From positions 1 through 64,000 of IMG/VR virus record IMGVR_UViG_3300019760_000001: a stretch of DNA of 64,000 nt; one strand, 5' to 3'. The translations under genes and the position numbers were made by a program. Positions 7,472 to 16,116 of the stretch are shown here, one piece after another. This DNA comes from a virus. The notes below the pieces were generated by a model. The model worked only from the letters and a program-made list of their open reading frames with translations. It searched no databases and had not been told where the DNA came from. Each line of letters opens with the position of its first letter. Position 1 is the first letter of the stretch.

Positions 7472-9712
7472 ATGCCAACAAATATAGTAAACTTACACAC
7501 GCTAATAGCAGATGCGTCAAACAGCTACATAGCAGCTAATGCTGAAGTGTTCAAGAGTACAGTACCAGGGGATACAGGACCACAAGGGCCTATAGGAATA
7601 GATGGAGCTGCACTAACGCTAACAAACTCAGTAAACAATGGTAATGGTACATTCACACTAACGTTCAGTGACGGATCAACACACACAACTGAAGATTTGC
7701 GAGGAGTTGCTGGGGTAGACGGAACAAATGGAGTAGATGGAAACGACGGTCAAGATGCAGATGCGTTGACTGTAACAGACATAACAATGAACCCTGACTA
7801 CACATTAACACTAGAGTTCAGTGATGGATTCGAATACACAACAACAAGTAGTATAAGAGGAGCTGATGGTAGAAACATACACCATATAGTACATATATCA
7901 AGCCAATTACCAAATGGTGACATAGTACCTGCTGTTGGGTACGGTCAGTTCGGTGAAGAGGAAGCAGAAGTTGGCACAGGCGGGAACAAAGATACATATG
8001 CCGCATATGCTGATGAAGATGAAAACACACATGTTGGTGAAATAGTAATCCAGAATGGGGATAGTGCATACACATATGCTGTTGAAGGTGGGTTCACAGG
8101 AACTAGAGAAGAGTTCATATCATTACTTGGACAGGTAGATGATTTGGTACTAGCCGCAACAACTGCAATCACACAGTCAGAAGCTGCTAGAGATAAAGCA
8201 GAACAATGGGCAGAGGAAGATGAGGACGTTGAAGTTGAACTAGGGCAGTTCAGTGCAAAACACCATGCAATAAAAGCAGCAGCAGATGCAGTAACAGCAA
8301 ATACTGATGCTGGAATTGCTAGTGCGGCAGCAATTAGTGCTACGGCAAGTGAGGGTAACGCACTAACATACAGCAATGCAGCTGACACTAGTGCTGGGAA
8401 TGCACTAGTGAGTGAGAATAACGCAAAAGATAGTGAGACAGTAGCAGGATTATCAGAGACAAATGCACTTGCTAGTGAAAATTCAGCTAGTATAGATGCT
8501 GGGCTGGCCGCAACTAGTGCTGCAAATGCAGCTGTGTCAGAGACAAATTCTAGTGTAAGCGAAACAAATGCAGGAATCAGTGAGATTAATGCAGCAGCTA
8601 GTGAAGTAGTAGTTGCTAACGCACTAAGTACAAAACAAGATATACTAGTAGATACAGTAAACATAAAAACACTAAACGGCGATTCTGTACTAGGTACTGG
8701 TGACTTGACAATTAGTGCAGGTTCAGGTGGGTATGCAGCTAACTTGTATTTCAGTGACGTACAGTCGACGATAAATCCAGCCTATAAAACACTTAGCTAC
8801 ACAGCTGATGTTGCGCCAACAGTTAAGCAGATTACTTGTAACAATGGTGAAACTGCAGGTGAAGTGTACTTGTTCGAACTGCCAATAGATACTGATAAGA
8901 TAGATGGTGGTAGCTGGTTAGCTAAGTTCCATGCTGGTGTTAGTAGTAGCAACGGAATAACTAAGTTAAGATATGAAGGGTTCATGAGAGCTCCAAATGG
9001 TGACGAAACTACATTATTTACATCAGAGAGTAAAGAGCTTGATAATGTGACTGTGTATAGAGAGTTCGAAACAGTTGAGACGGCGTTCACAGTTGATCCG
9101 TTATCACGATATGGAATTAGAGTATTTGCGAACACTGACTCAAACAGTGATAAAATAGTAAACTACACAGTTGGTGATGGTAGTGCATCATACACAAACA
9201 CACCAGCTGCATTACGACATGACCAGCTAAGAGACAGAAGCAGGGAAGATAGTCACCCAATTGAGGCAATAACTGACTTAACAGAGCAATTGTCTGTTAG
9301 AGGCACATACACCGAGTCAGCAACGGAGCCGGGCGGTAGTAAAGTGGGTGATGAGTGGTTAGACACAACAAATGAAGTACTATACAAACGAGTTAGTGAC
9401 GGTGTAACATCAGCTTGGCTACAAACCAACGGGAGTGCAGGAACAACATTCACTAATGCTACTAGAGGACCAATTACAGTAACAAGTGACTACGTTGTTG
9501 AGCAGAAGTATAAGAGAGTGTTTGTTGATGCCTCAAACAGTGATGTGCTAATTACACTACCAAGTGCTGTTGGCAACATAAACGAGTTCAGCGTAACGAG
9601 AATAGACAATTCTGGCAATTCGGTTGACGTTGATGGTATTGTACCATCAGGTTTACTAGATGGTGAGACAGTTGATTTAGCAAGTGATGGAACACAATGG
9701 AGGATAGTATAG
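7472..9712 (+). CDS. Large tail appendage/fibre protein with collagen-like and coiled-coil segments
   Basis: A 746-residue protein built like a trimeric fibre. Collagen-like G-x-y stretches occur near the N-terminus (PGDTGPQGPIGIDG around residues 32-45, and GVDGTNGVDGNDGQD around 85-100). Residues about 260-390 are Ala/Ser/Asn-rich with repeated SETNA/SENNA units, typical of long coiled or beta-helical shafts. The C-terminal part is beta-rich. Two short repeats (LTLTFSDGSTHTTED and LTLEFSDGFEYTTTS) frame the collagen segments. It matches the position and nature of the N4 appendage gene (gp66). It starts at ATG right after the previous stop with GGAG upstream. Confidence 0.75.
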   Translation: MPTNIVNLHTLIADASNSYIAANAEVFKSTVPGDTGPQGPIGIDGAALTLTNSVNNGNGTFTLTFSDGSTHTTEDLRGVAGVDGTNGVDGNDGQDADALTVTDITMNPDYTLTLEFSDGFEYTTTSSIRGADGRNIHHIVHISSQLPNGDIVPAVGYGQFGEEEAEVGTGGNKDTYAAYADEDENTHVGEIVIQNGDSAYTYAVEGGFTGTREEFISLLGQVDDLVLAATTAITQSEAARDKAEQWAEEDEDVEVELGQFSAKHHAIKAAADAVTANTDAGIASAAAISATASEGNALTYSNAADTSAGNALVSENNAKDSETVAGLSETNALASENSASIDAGLAATSAANAAVSETNSSVSETNAGISEINAAASEVVVANALSTKQDILVDTVNIKTLNGDSVLGTGDLTISAGSGGYAANLYFSDVQSTINPAYKTLSYTADVAPTVKQITCNNGETAGEVYLFELPIDTDKIDGGSWLAKFHAGVSSSNGITKLRYEGFMRAPNGDETTLFTSESKELDNVTVYREFETVETAFTVDPLSRYGIRVFANTDSNSDKIVNYTVGDGSASYTNTPAALRHDQLRDRSREDSHPIEAITDLTEQLSVRGTYTESATEPGGSKVGDEWLDTTNEVLYKRVSDGVTSAWLQTNGSAGTTFTNATRGPITVTSDYVVEQKYKRVFVDASNSDVLITLPSAVGNINEFSVTRIDNSGNSVDVDGIVPSGLLDGETVDLASDGTQWRIV

Positions 9713-10999
9713 ATGAGTAATTTCAGAAGAGTAGACAATAACGCAAATAGCCTTGGGACTGATGCGTGGGGTAGAAACAAAGCGGTGTTGGACAAGAGCT
9801 TGTTCCACGGAATTAATACAATGGGTATCCAGAAAGAATCATGGAAGAAGTTATTAAATGGTAATGAAGTAGTTGGTAACGGTCTTGATACATATATAAG
9901 AGATGAGAATGGCTCTACTAAAGTAACATCAACAATCTTAGGTGCTAGAAATACATTACAGTCACTACAACACCCAGGATACCAACCAAATAGAGGGCAC
10001 TTATTCAGTGATTCAAGTTGGATACCAAATGCAAATAACGGTAAGTTTGGGTTGGTAGTAAGAACAATGACTGATGGTACAGTAAGTGAGAGGTTCACTG
10101 AAATAGGTACAATGACTGGTGCTACACTTACTGTGGATGGCCAAACATATGACATTACTAAAGGTAATGTACATGACATCCAAATACAGTGGAGAGGTGT
10201 TGGTAACTTCGAGACGTTTATCAATTTACAAGATGCTGATAACAACGAAGTACTCGGTACGTTAAACGGACTGTCAGTTAGCAATCCATCGCTACCAGTG
10301 CGATACGAGGCTATAAAAGGTGGGCACACGTTAGGCGGATTAGCTAGAGTAGGTTCAGCCGTTAGGTTAGGTATCGGTACGGAAGAAAATGCAATCATGT
10401 TAGAGTATCAATACACGGATGACGCTGATGCAGTTCTGTATATGGGTTGTTGTGACATCACTAGTGAAGGTGGAGATAGAGAGACACAAACACTCGGGTC
10501 AGTGGTACAGAAGAGATTCCCTACACATACTGGGACTAATAGTACAGAAGAAGCAGATGAGTTTGCAGTACTGGCGTTCAGGGTACCTGAGACAAGGACA
10601 GTAAATGGCACAGTTGGTACATATCAAGCATACAACACAAGAGATATACAGATTAAAGGACTTGATATAAAGGCAAATGACGAAGGGGATTTTGCGTTAT
10701 ATAGAACAAGAAACCCAAATGCAATTGTTGCAAATACTTGGGTGCCAAATTGGTCAGATGATGTGGAGTTTGCTGTAGGACTGAACGGAGCTGCAAATCA
10801 AGTGACGAACTTCCTGCCAAGTGAAATGGACGAGCTATACTTCATGGGAGTTGAGCAAGATCATGGTAGACCTGTTGACCTTAAGGATGATAACTTATGG
10901 GCCACTAATGGAGATTACTATATACTAACATACCACGCAGCTAATAATGGTGTTGGGGACAACGTTAGTGCATCAATCAAATTAGGAGTAGAGAAATAA
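9713..10999 (+). CDS. Tail fibre/appendage structural protein
   Basis: A 428-residue soluble protein starting at the base after the previous stop, so coupled to the appendage gene. It begins MSNFRRVDNNANSLGTDAWGR, which resembles N-termini of podovirus adhesins whose first domain attaches to the virion. The body is rich in beta-type sequence (DGQTYDITKGNVHDIQIQWRG). No catalytic motif is visible. A receptor-binding or accessory appendage role is inferred from context only. Confidence 0.6.
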   Translation: MSNFRRVDNNANSLGTDAWGRNKAVLDKSLFHGINTMGIQKESWKKLLNGNEVVGNGLDTYIRDENGSTKVTSTILGARNTLQSLQHPGYQPNRGHLFSDSSWIPNANNGKFGLVVRTMTDGTVSERFTEIGTMTGATLTVDGQTYDITKGNVHDIQIQWRGVGNFETFINLQDADNNEVLGTLNGLSVSNPSLPVRYEAIKGGHTLGGLARVGSAVRLGIGTEENAIMLEYQYTDDADAVLYMGCCDITSEGGDRETQTLGSVVQKRFPTHTGTNSTEEADEFAVLAFRVPETRTVNGTVGTYQAYNTRDIQIKGLDIKANDEGDFALYRTRNPNAIVANTWVPNWSDDVEFAVGLNGAANQVTNFLPSEMDELYFMGVEQDHGRPVDLKDDNLWATNGDYYILTYHAANNGVGDNVSASIKLGVEK

Positions 11000-11220
11000 T
11001 GATAAACTTACCAACAAACCCAACACTGGGCGAGGAGATAGAACTAGATGGCGTGATGTACTCGTACAACGGAGTAGGTTACGAAATAGTGACAGATGTA
11101 CTGGAAACGAAGTCAGCTACAGTTAGTAGTGATAGCGTGATAGTGCAGGATAGTGAAAATGGTGGAGTGTACAAGGTTGTACCACTAGCAGACTTCAATA
11201 ATACAATAACTGAGTGGTAG
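10999..11220 (+). CDS. Small hypothetical protein of the fibre operon
   Basis: A 73-residue protein whose ATG overlaps the previous stop (TAATG). It starts MINLPTNPTLGEEIELDG, a short beta-hairpin-like motif (YSYNGVGYEIVTD) also seen at the ends of tail-fibre connectors. The operon seems to end here, because a promoter-like site follows within 50 bases. Confidence 0.6.
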   Translation: MINLPTNPTLGEEIELDGVMYSYNGVGYEIVTDVLETKSATVSSDSVIVQDSENGGVYKVVPLADFNNTITEW

Positions 11221-11231
11221 TTAATACTACC

Positions 11232-11253
11232 ATAAGTTATAACAAGATAAAAT
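11232..11253 (+). promoter_or_regulatory. Putative promoter of the second fibre/lysis operon
   Basis: ATAAGTT (11232-11238), nine bases, then TAAAAT (11248-11253), 21 bases before the next start. It fits the shared element of this genome; only one base of the -10 differs from TATAAT. Confidence 0.6.
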
Positions 11254-11273
11254 GGTAAAAATAAAGGATATAT

Positions 11274-12647
11274 ATGGGAGCAAAGATTACAAAAATTGAC
11301 ACTGATGGTGTCATAACAAACCCAAACACACTGGGTGACTTGTCGATTGACAATTATATTGCTGGTGGAGATGCTGGACGGATGTATTACAATGACGGTA
11401 CTGATGACATTGCCATAGCACGAAAAGACGAGATTGATAACATTGATAACACCAGTGATGCAGATAAACCAGTAAGCACAGCGCAACAAGCTGAACTTGA
11501 CTTAAAGGCAAATGCAGCAGATGTAGTTACATTAGCTGGTACACAAACAATTACAGGGGATAAGACATTCTCAGGCACTGTTGAGGTTCCAACACAAGCG
11601 GCTGATGATAGTTCAACTAAAGTGGCAAGCACGGCATTTGTTCAGCAAGAAATTACGAATAATATACCTACAGGTTCTGCACCAATTGTATCTTCTAGGT
11701 TTATTCCTACTGTTCTATCTGTGATTAACACCACTAGCTTTTCTGTTACAGATGTTGTAGTTATGTATGGTTCATTTGATACTACTGCAGGTTTTACCCA
11801 AACTAATGAAATATTGACAGGAACTACGAATATAACTCCATCGAACGGGTTTGGTTCTGATGGTTTTAAATACATAAAGTCGGTAAATGGTGCTCCTTCT
11901 ACGTATGTAAGAGTAGATAATAAACCAAGTTTCGGTATGTATACTAAAGAGTTTGTTGACGATAACCGAGAGGTGTTAGTTGATGGCAATTGGTATAGTA
12001 CTAGTGGTGGTGAGTTAATTAGCAATGGTACTTTTGACAGTAATGTAGACGGTTGGATTAATGGTACTGATTGTATAGCTAGTTTTGATTCTGGTAGGAT
12101 GAAGATTACATCACTTGCAAGTGATGCATCAAATAATGGTGTAAGTACTGCTATTAGTACAATTGCAGGAGAAGAGTACTCAGTTACACTTAGCTACATA
12201 GTAGGTACAAGGGGTTATATGAGAGTACTTGTAGAGGGTGCTACATTAGGTAACATATCAGTAACTGGTACTTACACATTTAACTTCACTGCTAGTGTTA
12301 CAGGAACATCCAGTGTGGTTTTTGCTATGGCTACTGCTGCTACTACTTATGATTATGTCGATAATATATCTGTGTATAAAACTCAACCTACACTAGGTGC
12401 TGCACTGCCTCAACAATCATACCTAGAGAATCCTGATGGTACTCTGGCTAAGTTTGAGGTGGTTAATGGAGACTTGGTAGCGGTTGATAAAGGTGAGATA
12501 GTTCCTAGTTTGGTGCTAAACGAAGTAAACCTAAACGGCCTGAGTTCTGGCACTATAGTACTGAAGGGATTAGAAACCGTAGATCCTTTGATCATAGGTA
12601 CAGTATGGAATGATACTGGAATATTGAAAATAAGTTCAGGAGTGTAG
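11274..12647 (+). CDS. Tail fibre protein with carbohydrate-binding-like C-terminal region
   Basis: A 457-residue fibre. The first ~135 residues have the typical fibre pattern SDADKPVSTAQQAELDLKAN and TGDKTFSGTVEVPTQ...STKVASTAFV. Residues about 245-370 (ELISNGTFDSNVDGW ... YDYVDNISVYK) have the start and end signatures of a CBM4/9-like jelly-roll, a sugar-binding fold. From about base 11650 the codons change: TTT, ACT and other T-ending codons replace the C- and A-ending ones used around it. This suggests the distal, receptor-binding part was acquired separately. Shine-Dalgarno AAAGGA precedes the ATG. Confidence 0.7.
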   Translation: MGAKITKIDTDGVITNPNTLGDLSIDNYIAGGDAGRMYYNDGTDDIAIARKDEIDNIDNTSDADKPVSTAQQAELDLKANAADVVTLAGTQTITGDKTFSGTVEVPTQAADDSSTKVASTAFVQQEITNNIPTGSAPIVSSRFIPTVLSVINTTSFSVTDVVVMYGSFDTTAGFTQTNEILTGTTNITPSNGFGSDGFKYIKSVNGAPSTYVRVDNKPSFGMYTKEFVDDNREVLVDGNWYSTSGGELISNGTFDSNVDGWINGTDCIASFDSGRMKITSLASDASNNGVSTAISTIAGEEYSVTLSYIVGTRGYMRVLVEGATLGNISVTGTYTFNFTASVTGTSSVVFAMATAATTYDYVDNISVYKTQPTLGAALPQQSYLENPDGTLAKFEVVNGDLVAVDKGEIVPSLVLNEVNLNGLSSGTIVLKGLETVDPLIIGTVWNDTGILKISSGV

Positions 12648-12648
12648 T

Positions 12649-13179
12649 ATGGTATTGAGAGTGAGAGTACATGAAGATGGTAGGCATGAGTTCTACAACT
12701 TCAAAGATAGTACAAAAGTAAACGAGTCTGTATGGTTGCTTGCTGGCGATAAGTATACAAAATTAGGTGAAGGTAGATACGAAGAGTTCTATCTTGATGA
12801 GATTGTTGATGGCAAGTATGTAGTTGACAACGAGGCCTCTGCTTCGGCTTCACTGGCTAAGTACAAAGCTGAGGCTAAAGCCGCTATCGAAAAGGCTATT
12901 GCTATTATGAGAGTAGAAGTTGATGGGCTAGGTTATGACGGTGATGAGACTGCTACTACTAGAATGCAGAAGGCTATCACCACACTAGTTGGTGACGAAG
13001 AGATTAACTGGAGGTTGTATGACAATAGCATGGCTGTTGTTACACAAACTGAGTTAGGTAAAGCTATGAGAGCTGCTGGAGTTCTTATGAGCAAGTTGTG
13101 GTTCTGCGCAAGCGTAGAAGAAGTAGAAGCTATCGTTGGACTTGATCCAATATGGCTAGACAAGTACAAAGCTCAGTAG
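12649..13179 (+). CDS. Fibre-associated protein with DUF4376-like domain
   Basis: A 176-residue protein right after the fibre gene. Residues about 80-160 (YDGDETATTRMQKAI ... WRLYDNSMAVVTQTELGKAM) follow the pattern of DUF4376 in phage tail-fibre proteins and their assembly partners. The first 60 residues are beta-rich. Part of the Ala/Lys-rich middle (SASLAKYKAEAKAAIEKA) is probably coiled coil. An assembly or attachment role is inferred. Confidence 0.6.
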   Translation: MVLRVRVHEDGRHEFYNFKDSTKVNESVWLLAGDKYTKLGEGRYEEFYLDEIVDGKYVVDNEASASASLAKYKAEAKAAIEKAIAIMRVEVDGLGYDGDETATTRMQKAITTLVGDEEINWRLYDNSMAVVTQTELGKAMRAAGVLMSKLWFCASVEEVEAIVGLDPIWLDKYKAQ

Positions 13180-13180
13180 C

Positions 13181-13441
13181 ATGCGAACACCGGAAGAAGT
13201 TAGACTACTAATTTGTAAGTTTGAGAACGATGTTAAAAAAAGAAGTAGAGGCTTTAGGTTTCTACTCGTTCTTGATCAGATGTTCAATGTACTGCTATGG
13301 AACGGCTCACATGACGAAACAATTAGCTCACATGTAGGTAGACGTATCACAGAAGGTAAGGCGAATTGGTTTGATAAGGTGGTCTGTTGTGCTCTCAAGA
13401 AGATGGAAAACAATCACTGCAAAGAAAGTTTAGGGGAATAA
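13181..13441 (+). CDS. Small hypothetical protein
   Basis: An 86-residue basic protein (MRTPEEVRLLICKFENDVKKRSRG...). It starts two bases after the previous stop and ends just before the next ATG. I do not recognise it; no membrane segment or zinc motif is seen. Confidence 0.55.
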   Translation: MRTPEEVRLLICKFENDVKKRSRGFRFLLVLDQMFNVLLWNGSHDETISSHVGRRITEGKANWFDKVVCCALKKMENNHCKESLGE

Positions 13442-14077
13442 ATGTATAAATACATAGAGTTCATAGGTATAATGATATGGACGTTGATAAGAAAAGTAGT
13501 AGGCATGATATGGTACTGGTTTGTCGTTTGGCTTAGAGGGCCTGCTAGAAGTGTTGTGTATAACTATGTGCTACAGAATGATATATACTTAGCTAGACTA
13601 CTATCACGTAGCCCTAAGTGGGACGACGATAGAAAAGGTTGGGTATTGACGGGGTATCCTTGGCATACTACAAGAAACGGTTTCATAGCCTATAGAAAAG
13701 TTAGTAAGACACAATACTTGTTTTGGTATTGGGTTGTGTGGGGTTGGTTAGATGATGACTCGACAAATGATACATACTGCTCAAAGAAGTTTTTCAGAGA
13801 GTACAAAGATATAAAAGGGTATAGTTGGGTAGATGAAATACCTGTTACCAGCGACGATGGTAATTCGTTTGACCTTGGGGATGAACTAGAGCCGTGCTTT
13901 AGTGTAAGACCTGCTTTCTGGTGGACATTAAGAAATACTGCGTACAACTTCAAGTATGTGCAGTTTGAGACGGATAAACCAAGAAGTGAATGGTTCTGGA
14001 TAGATGTGAGTTTCCTAGGTGGAACTGGGTTTGGTAATCGACCAAAAGATGGAAGATTAGAGTTTGGGTGGTTCTAG
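13442..14077 (+). CDS. Hypothetical protein with N-terminal membrane segment
   Basis: A 211-residue, Trp-rich protein. Residues about 5-33 (FIGIMIWTLIRKVVGMIWYWFVVWL) form a hydrophobic stretch able to cross or lie in the membrane. The rest is soluble, with repeated WY/WW motifs. Similar proteins of unknown function occur near lysis genes of phages. It directly precedes the holin, so a lysis or superinfection role is possible but unproven. Confidence 0.55.
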   Translation: MYKYIEFIGIMIWTLIRKVVGMIWYWFVVWLRGPARSVVYNYVLQNDIYLARLLSRSPKWDDDRKGWVLTGYPWHTTRNGFIAYRKVSKTQYLFWYWVVWGWLDDDSTNDTYCSKKFFREYKDIKGYSWVDEIPVTSDDGNSFDLGDELEPCFSVRPAFWWTLRNTAYNFKYVQFETDKPRSEWFWIDVSFLGGTGFGNRPKDGRLEFGWF

Positions 14078-14098
14078 CCACTCATGAAAGGATAAGAT

Positions 14099-14593
14099 AT
14101 GTTACCAATATTAGCGCCTATAGTTAGTATGTTAGCTGGTAAAGGACTTGATTTGCTTAGCAATGCCATAGAAGGTGGAGCTGACAAAGCAATTGAACTA
14201 GTAAGTGAGAAGACTGGTATTGATCTGACAAAAGGGTCAGTAAGTAAAGAAGAAATTGCGGAGCTAAAGAAGTTCCAAAGAGAACATGAGAGTGAGTTAC
14301 TGAAGTATCATGCTGAGAATACAGCTAATGCCCGAGCAATGCAAGCAGAGGCGCTGGCACAAGATGATGTGTTCAGTAAGAGGTTTGTGTACTACTTCGC
14401 TTCGTTGTGGAGTATAGCTGCAATTGTGTTCATATTCGGTATTACGTTCATCACGATACCAGAAGGCAATGAGAGATTCGCTGATACAATACTTGGGTTT
14501 CTACTAGGAACAATCGTAGCAACGATAATCAACTTCTTCTACGGGTCAAGTAAAGGTAGTCAGGACAAAGATATCCTGATTAAAGGTAAGTAG
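14099..14593 (+). CDS. Holin-like protein (3TM holin family type)
   Basis: A 164-residue protein. Residues about 96-118 and 127-149 are strong membrane helices (FVYYFASLWSIAAIVFIFG and ILGFLLGTIVATIINFFYG), ending with the charged tail GSSKGSQDKD. A charged helical region (50-90) precedes them. This layout fits the holins known from gene transfer agents and many marine phages (PF11351-like). It heads a lysis cassette that ends in the peptidase at 15719. Shine-Dalgarno AAAGGA lies upstream. Confidence 0.75.
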   Translation: MLPILAPIVSMLAGKGLDLLSNAIEGGADKAIELVSEKTGIDLTKGSVSKEEIAELKKFQREHESELLKYHAENTANARAMQAEALAQDDVFSKRFVYYFASLWSIAAIVFIFGITFITIPEGNERFADTILGFLLGTIVATIINFFYGSSKGSQDKDILIKGK

Positions 14594-14595
14594 TT

Positions 14596-14652
14596 ATGAT
14601 AAATAATTACATAGTCGTGACGTGTGTTCCAAAGGTCGTACACCAAGTATGA
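14596..14652 (+). CDS. Possible 18-codon leader peptide
   Basis: A very short frame (ATG 14596 to TGA 14652) fills the gap between holin and PAS-protein genes. Its stop overlaps the next start as ATGA, and AAAGG lies before its ATG. It may simply deliver ribosomes to the PAS gene, whose own Shine-Dalgarno is poorly spaced. The peptide itself need not be functional. Confidence 0.35.
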   Translation: MINNYIVVTCVPKVVHQV

Positions 14653-15320
14653 AAGTAGTAAACAAATGGATCAGTGCAGTACTAGACTTCATGGATGTAC
14701 TTGGATTAGGCAAATCAATGAGTAAAGCAGAAGACGGGTTAAAGACACTGTCTGACTGCGTTGCTTGTAAGGACATCATGCTATCAAAGTACCAAGCAGA
14801 ACTACGGGAGTTAAAGCAACAACACCAAGAATCTGATAATATGTTTATGCAGGTTATCAACCATTTACCAGACATGGTGTGGGCCAAAGACGTTGAAGGT
14901 CGTTATATCATGGCAAACAACATATTCATGAAGAATTTCTGTTATGATATGTCATGGGAACAGTTACAAGGTAAGACAGATACAGAGATTGCTAAACTAT
15001 TCAAAGAAAAGGTTGGTAATGAAAACCATACATTCGGTGAGAAGTGTGCTAACTCAGACGTAATAGTAAGAGACACAGAGAAAGCCAGAAGGTTCCTGGA
15101 GTTAGGTAATATAAATGGTAAACAAATGAAGTTGGAAGTACACAAAAGCCCTGTGTACAACTTAGAAGGTACATTATATGCAATATGTGGTGTTGGTAGA
15201 GACATAACAGAGATGCATGATGAGTTAATGGATGCAATAGATGCATCAAATGCTTGTTTTGGTAAAGAAGGTAGAGAATTCTTGAAAAAGATAGCAAATA
15301 AATACGAGTTCAAGGATTAG
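14649..15320 (+). CDS. PAS-domain protein in the lysis cassette
   Basis: A 223-residue protein. Residues about 25-60 are helical with a C..C pair (CVACKD). Residues about 65-190 form a PAS sensor fold: NHLPDMVWAKDVEGRYIMAN at the start, then LQGKTDTEIAKLF, and the typical end YAICGVGRDITEMHDE. There is no kinase, cyclase or DNA-binding domain after it. PAS folds bind small ligands or haem/flavin, or sense redox. In a phage lysis operon it could time lysis, but that is inference. ATG 14649 is chosen because of the ATGA overlap; a GTG at 14622 is an alternative start. Confidence 0.7.
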   Translation: MKVVNKWISAVLDFMDVLGLGKSMSKAEDGLKTLSDCVACKDIMLSKYQAELRELKQQHQESDNMFMQVINHLPDMVWAKDVEGRYIMANNIFMKNFCYDMSWEQLQGKTDTEIAKLFKEKVGNENHTFGEKCANSDVIVRDTEKARRFLELGNINGKQMKLEVHKSPVYNLEGTLYAICGVGRDITEMHDELMDAIDASNACFGKEGREFLKKIANKYEFKD

Positions 15321-15326
15321 ATACGT

Positions 15327-15716
15327 ATGGGAATGGATGAAATGGTTGTAAGCCAAATAAACTTACGAATTGATGATGTACATAACAGACAAGATAATGC
15401 TGATGCCTTAATTGAGAAGATACGAGAAGAAAATGCTGACTTCAATAGTAAGATAGTTGCAGCAATGAACGACCAAGCTGTTGCGTTCAGTGACATTAAG
15501 ACAAAGCAGACAATTTACGTATCAATTGCTGTATTCGTAATAACATTAGCACTAAACTTTGGTTTGGATGCAGTGAAAAGCTTCAGTGAACCGGAGAAGA
15601 AAAAGTACTACAATGAGCGAGTTGAACAATCGGATGCAGCAAAAAGACTTCAAAATGAAGTAAACATACTAACAGAAAAACTCAATGAAGTTCTGTTAGC
15701 TAAACACAAAGGATAA
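15327..15716 (+). CDS. Membrane-anchored coiled-coil protein, possible spanin-like lysis protein
   Basis: A 129-residue protein. Residues 1-60 are soluble, 62-80 form one membrane helix (TIYVSIAVFVITLALNFGL), and 90-129 are charged and helical (QNEVNILTEKLNEVLLAK), likely coiled coil. It lies between the PAS gene and the peptidase. The single helix with a long periplasmic-type coil recalls i-spanins, although the long N-terminal cytoplasmic part is unusual. No separate lipoprotein o-spanin was seen. Confidence 0.55.
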   Translation: MGMDEMVVSQINLRIDDVHNRQDNADALIEKIREENADFNSKIVAAMNDQAVAFSDIKTKQTIYVSIAVFVITLALNFGLDAVKSFSEPEKKKYYNERVEQSDAAKRLQNEVNILTEKLNEVLLAKHKG

Positions 15717-15718
15717 GA

Positions 15719-16069
15719 ATGAAATATTTTAAAAGATTAGAGTTTGCATGTAAGTGTAATTGCGGGTTTGATACGGTTGACTACGAATTAGCAGAAGTAC
15801 TAGACGATGTTAGAGAACACTTCGGTAAGCCAGTAACAATAACAAGTGGATGTAGATGTGATGCACATAATGCAAAGGTTGGTGGAGCTAAGAACTCAGT
15901 ACACAAGACAGGACAAGCTGCCGACTTCAGAGTAAAAGATGTGCATGCTGATGATGTTGCTATGTACCTACACAACAAGTACCCAAATAAGTATGGGATT
16001 GGTAGATATGTTGGCAGAACACATGTCGACACTAAAAGCGGTGTACCACGAAGATGGGATAAACGGTAA
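15719..16069 (+). CDS. M15 family peptidase, endolysin candidate
   Basis: A 116-residue enzyme with the zinc-binding pattern of D-Ala-D-Ala carboxypeptidase/VanY-type peptidases. SVHKTGQAADF gives His62 and Asp69, and THVD gives His102. Such phage enzymes (Peptidase_M15_3) cut peptidoglycan stem peptides. There is no signal peptide, so release to the periplasm depends on the holin. An N-terminal CKCNCGFD segment is common in this family. The product is small and compact, like known single-domain endolysins. Confidence 0.82.
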   Translation: MKYFKRLEFACKCNCGFDTVDYELAEVLDDVREHFGKPVTITSGCRCDAHNAKVGGAKNSVHKTGQAADFRVKDVHADDVAMYLHNKYPNKYGIGRYVGRTHVDTKSGVPRRWDKR

Positions 16070-16076
16070 GCTACAA

Positions 16077-16098
16077 TTAATAAATAGTAAGCTATAAT
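16077..16098 (+). promoter_or_regulatory. Putative promoter of the portal operon
   Basis: A perfect TATAAT (16093-16098) with TTAATAA nine bases upstream. The upstream part is a weaker match to YTAAGYT than at other sites. It sits 19 bases before the portal ATG. Confidence 0.5.
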
Positions 16099-16116
16099 CG
16101 AGAAGATAACAAATGG

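Noticed and set aside
8250-8640. CRISPR-like or satellite repeat array
   Set aside because: Repetition is at protein level (Ala/Ser/Asn units of a fibre) with varying DNA and no equal spacers.
7945-8664. Long minus-strand frame opposite the appendage gene
   Set aside because: It is the antisense of the Ala/Ser/Asn-rich repeats, which naturally lack stops. Its composition is low-complexity and it has no start signals.
9490-10398. 302-codon minus-strand frame opposite appendage genes
   Set aside because: It spans the junction of two well-supported plus-strand genes and has a composition typical of antisense frames.
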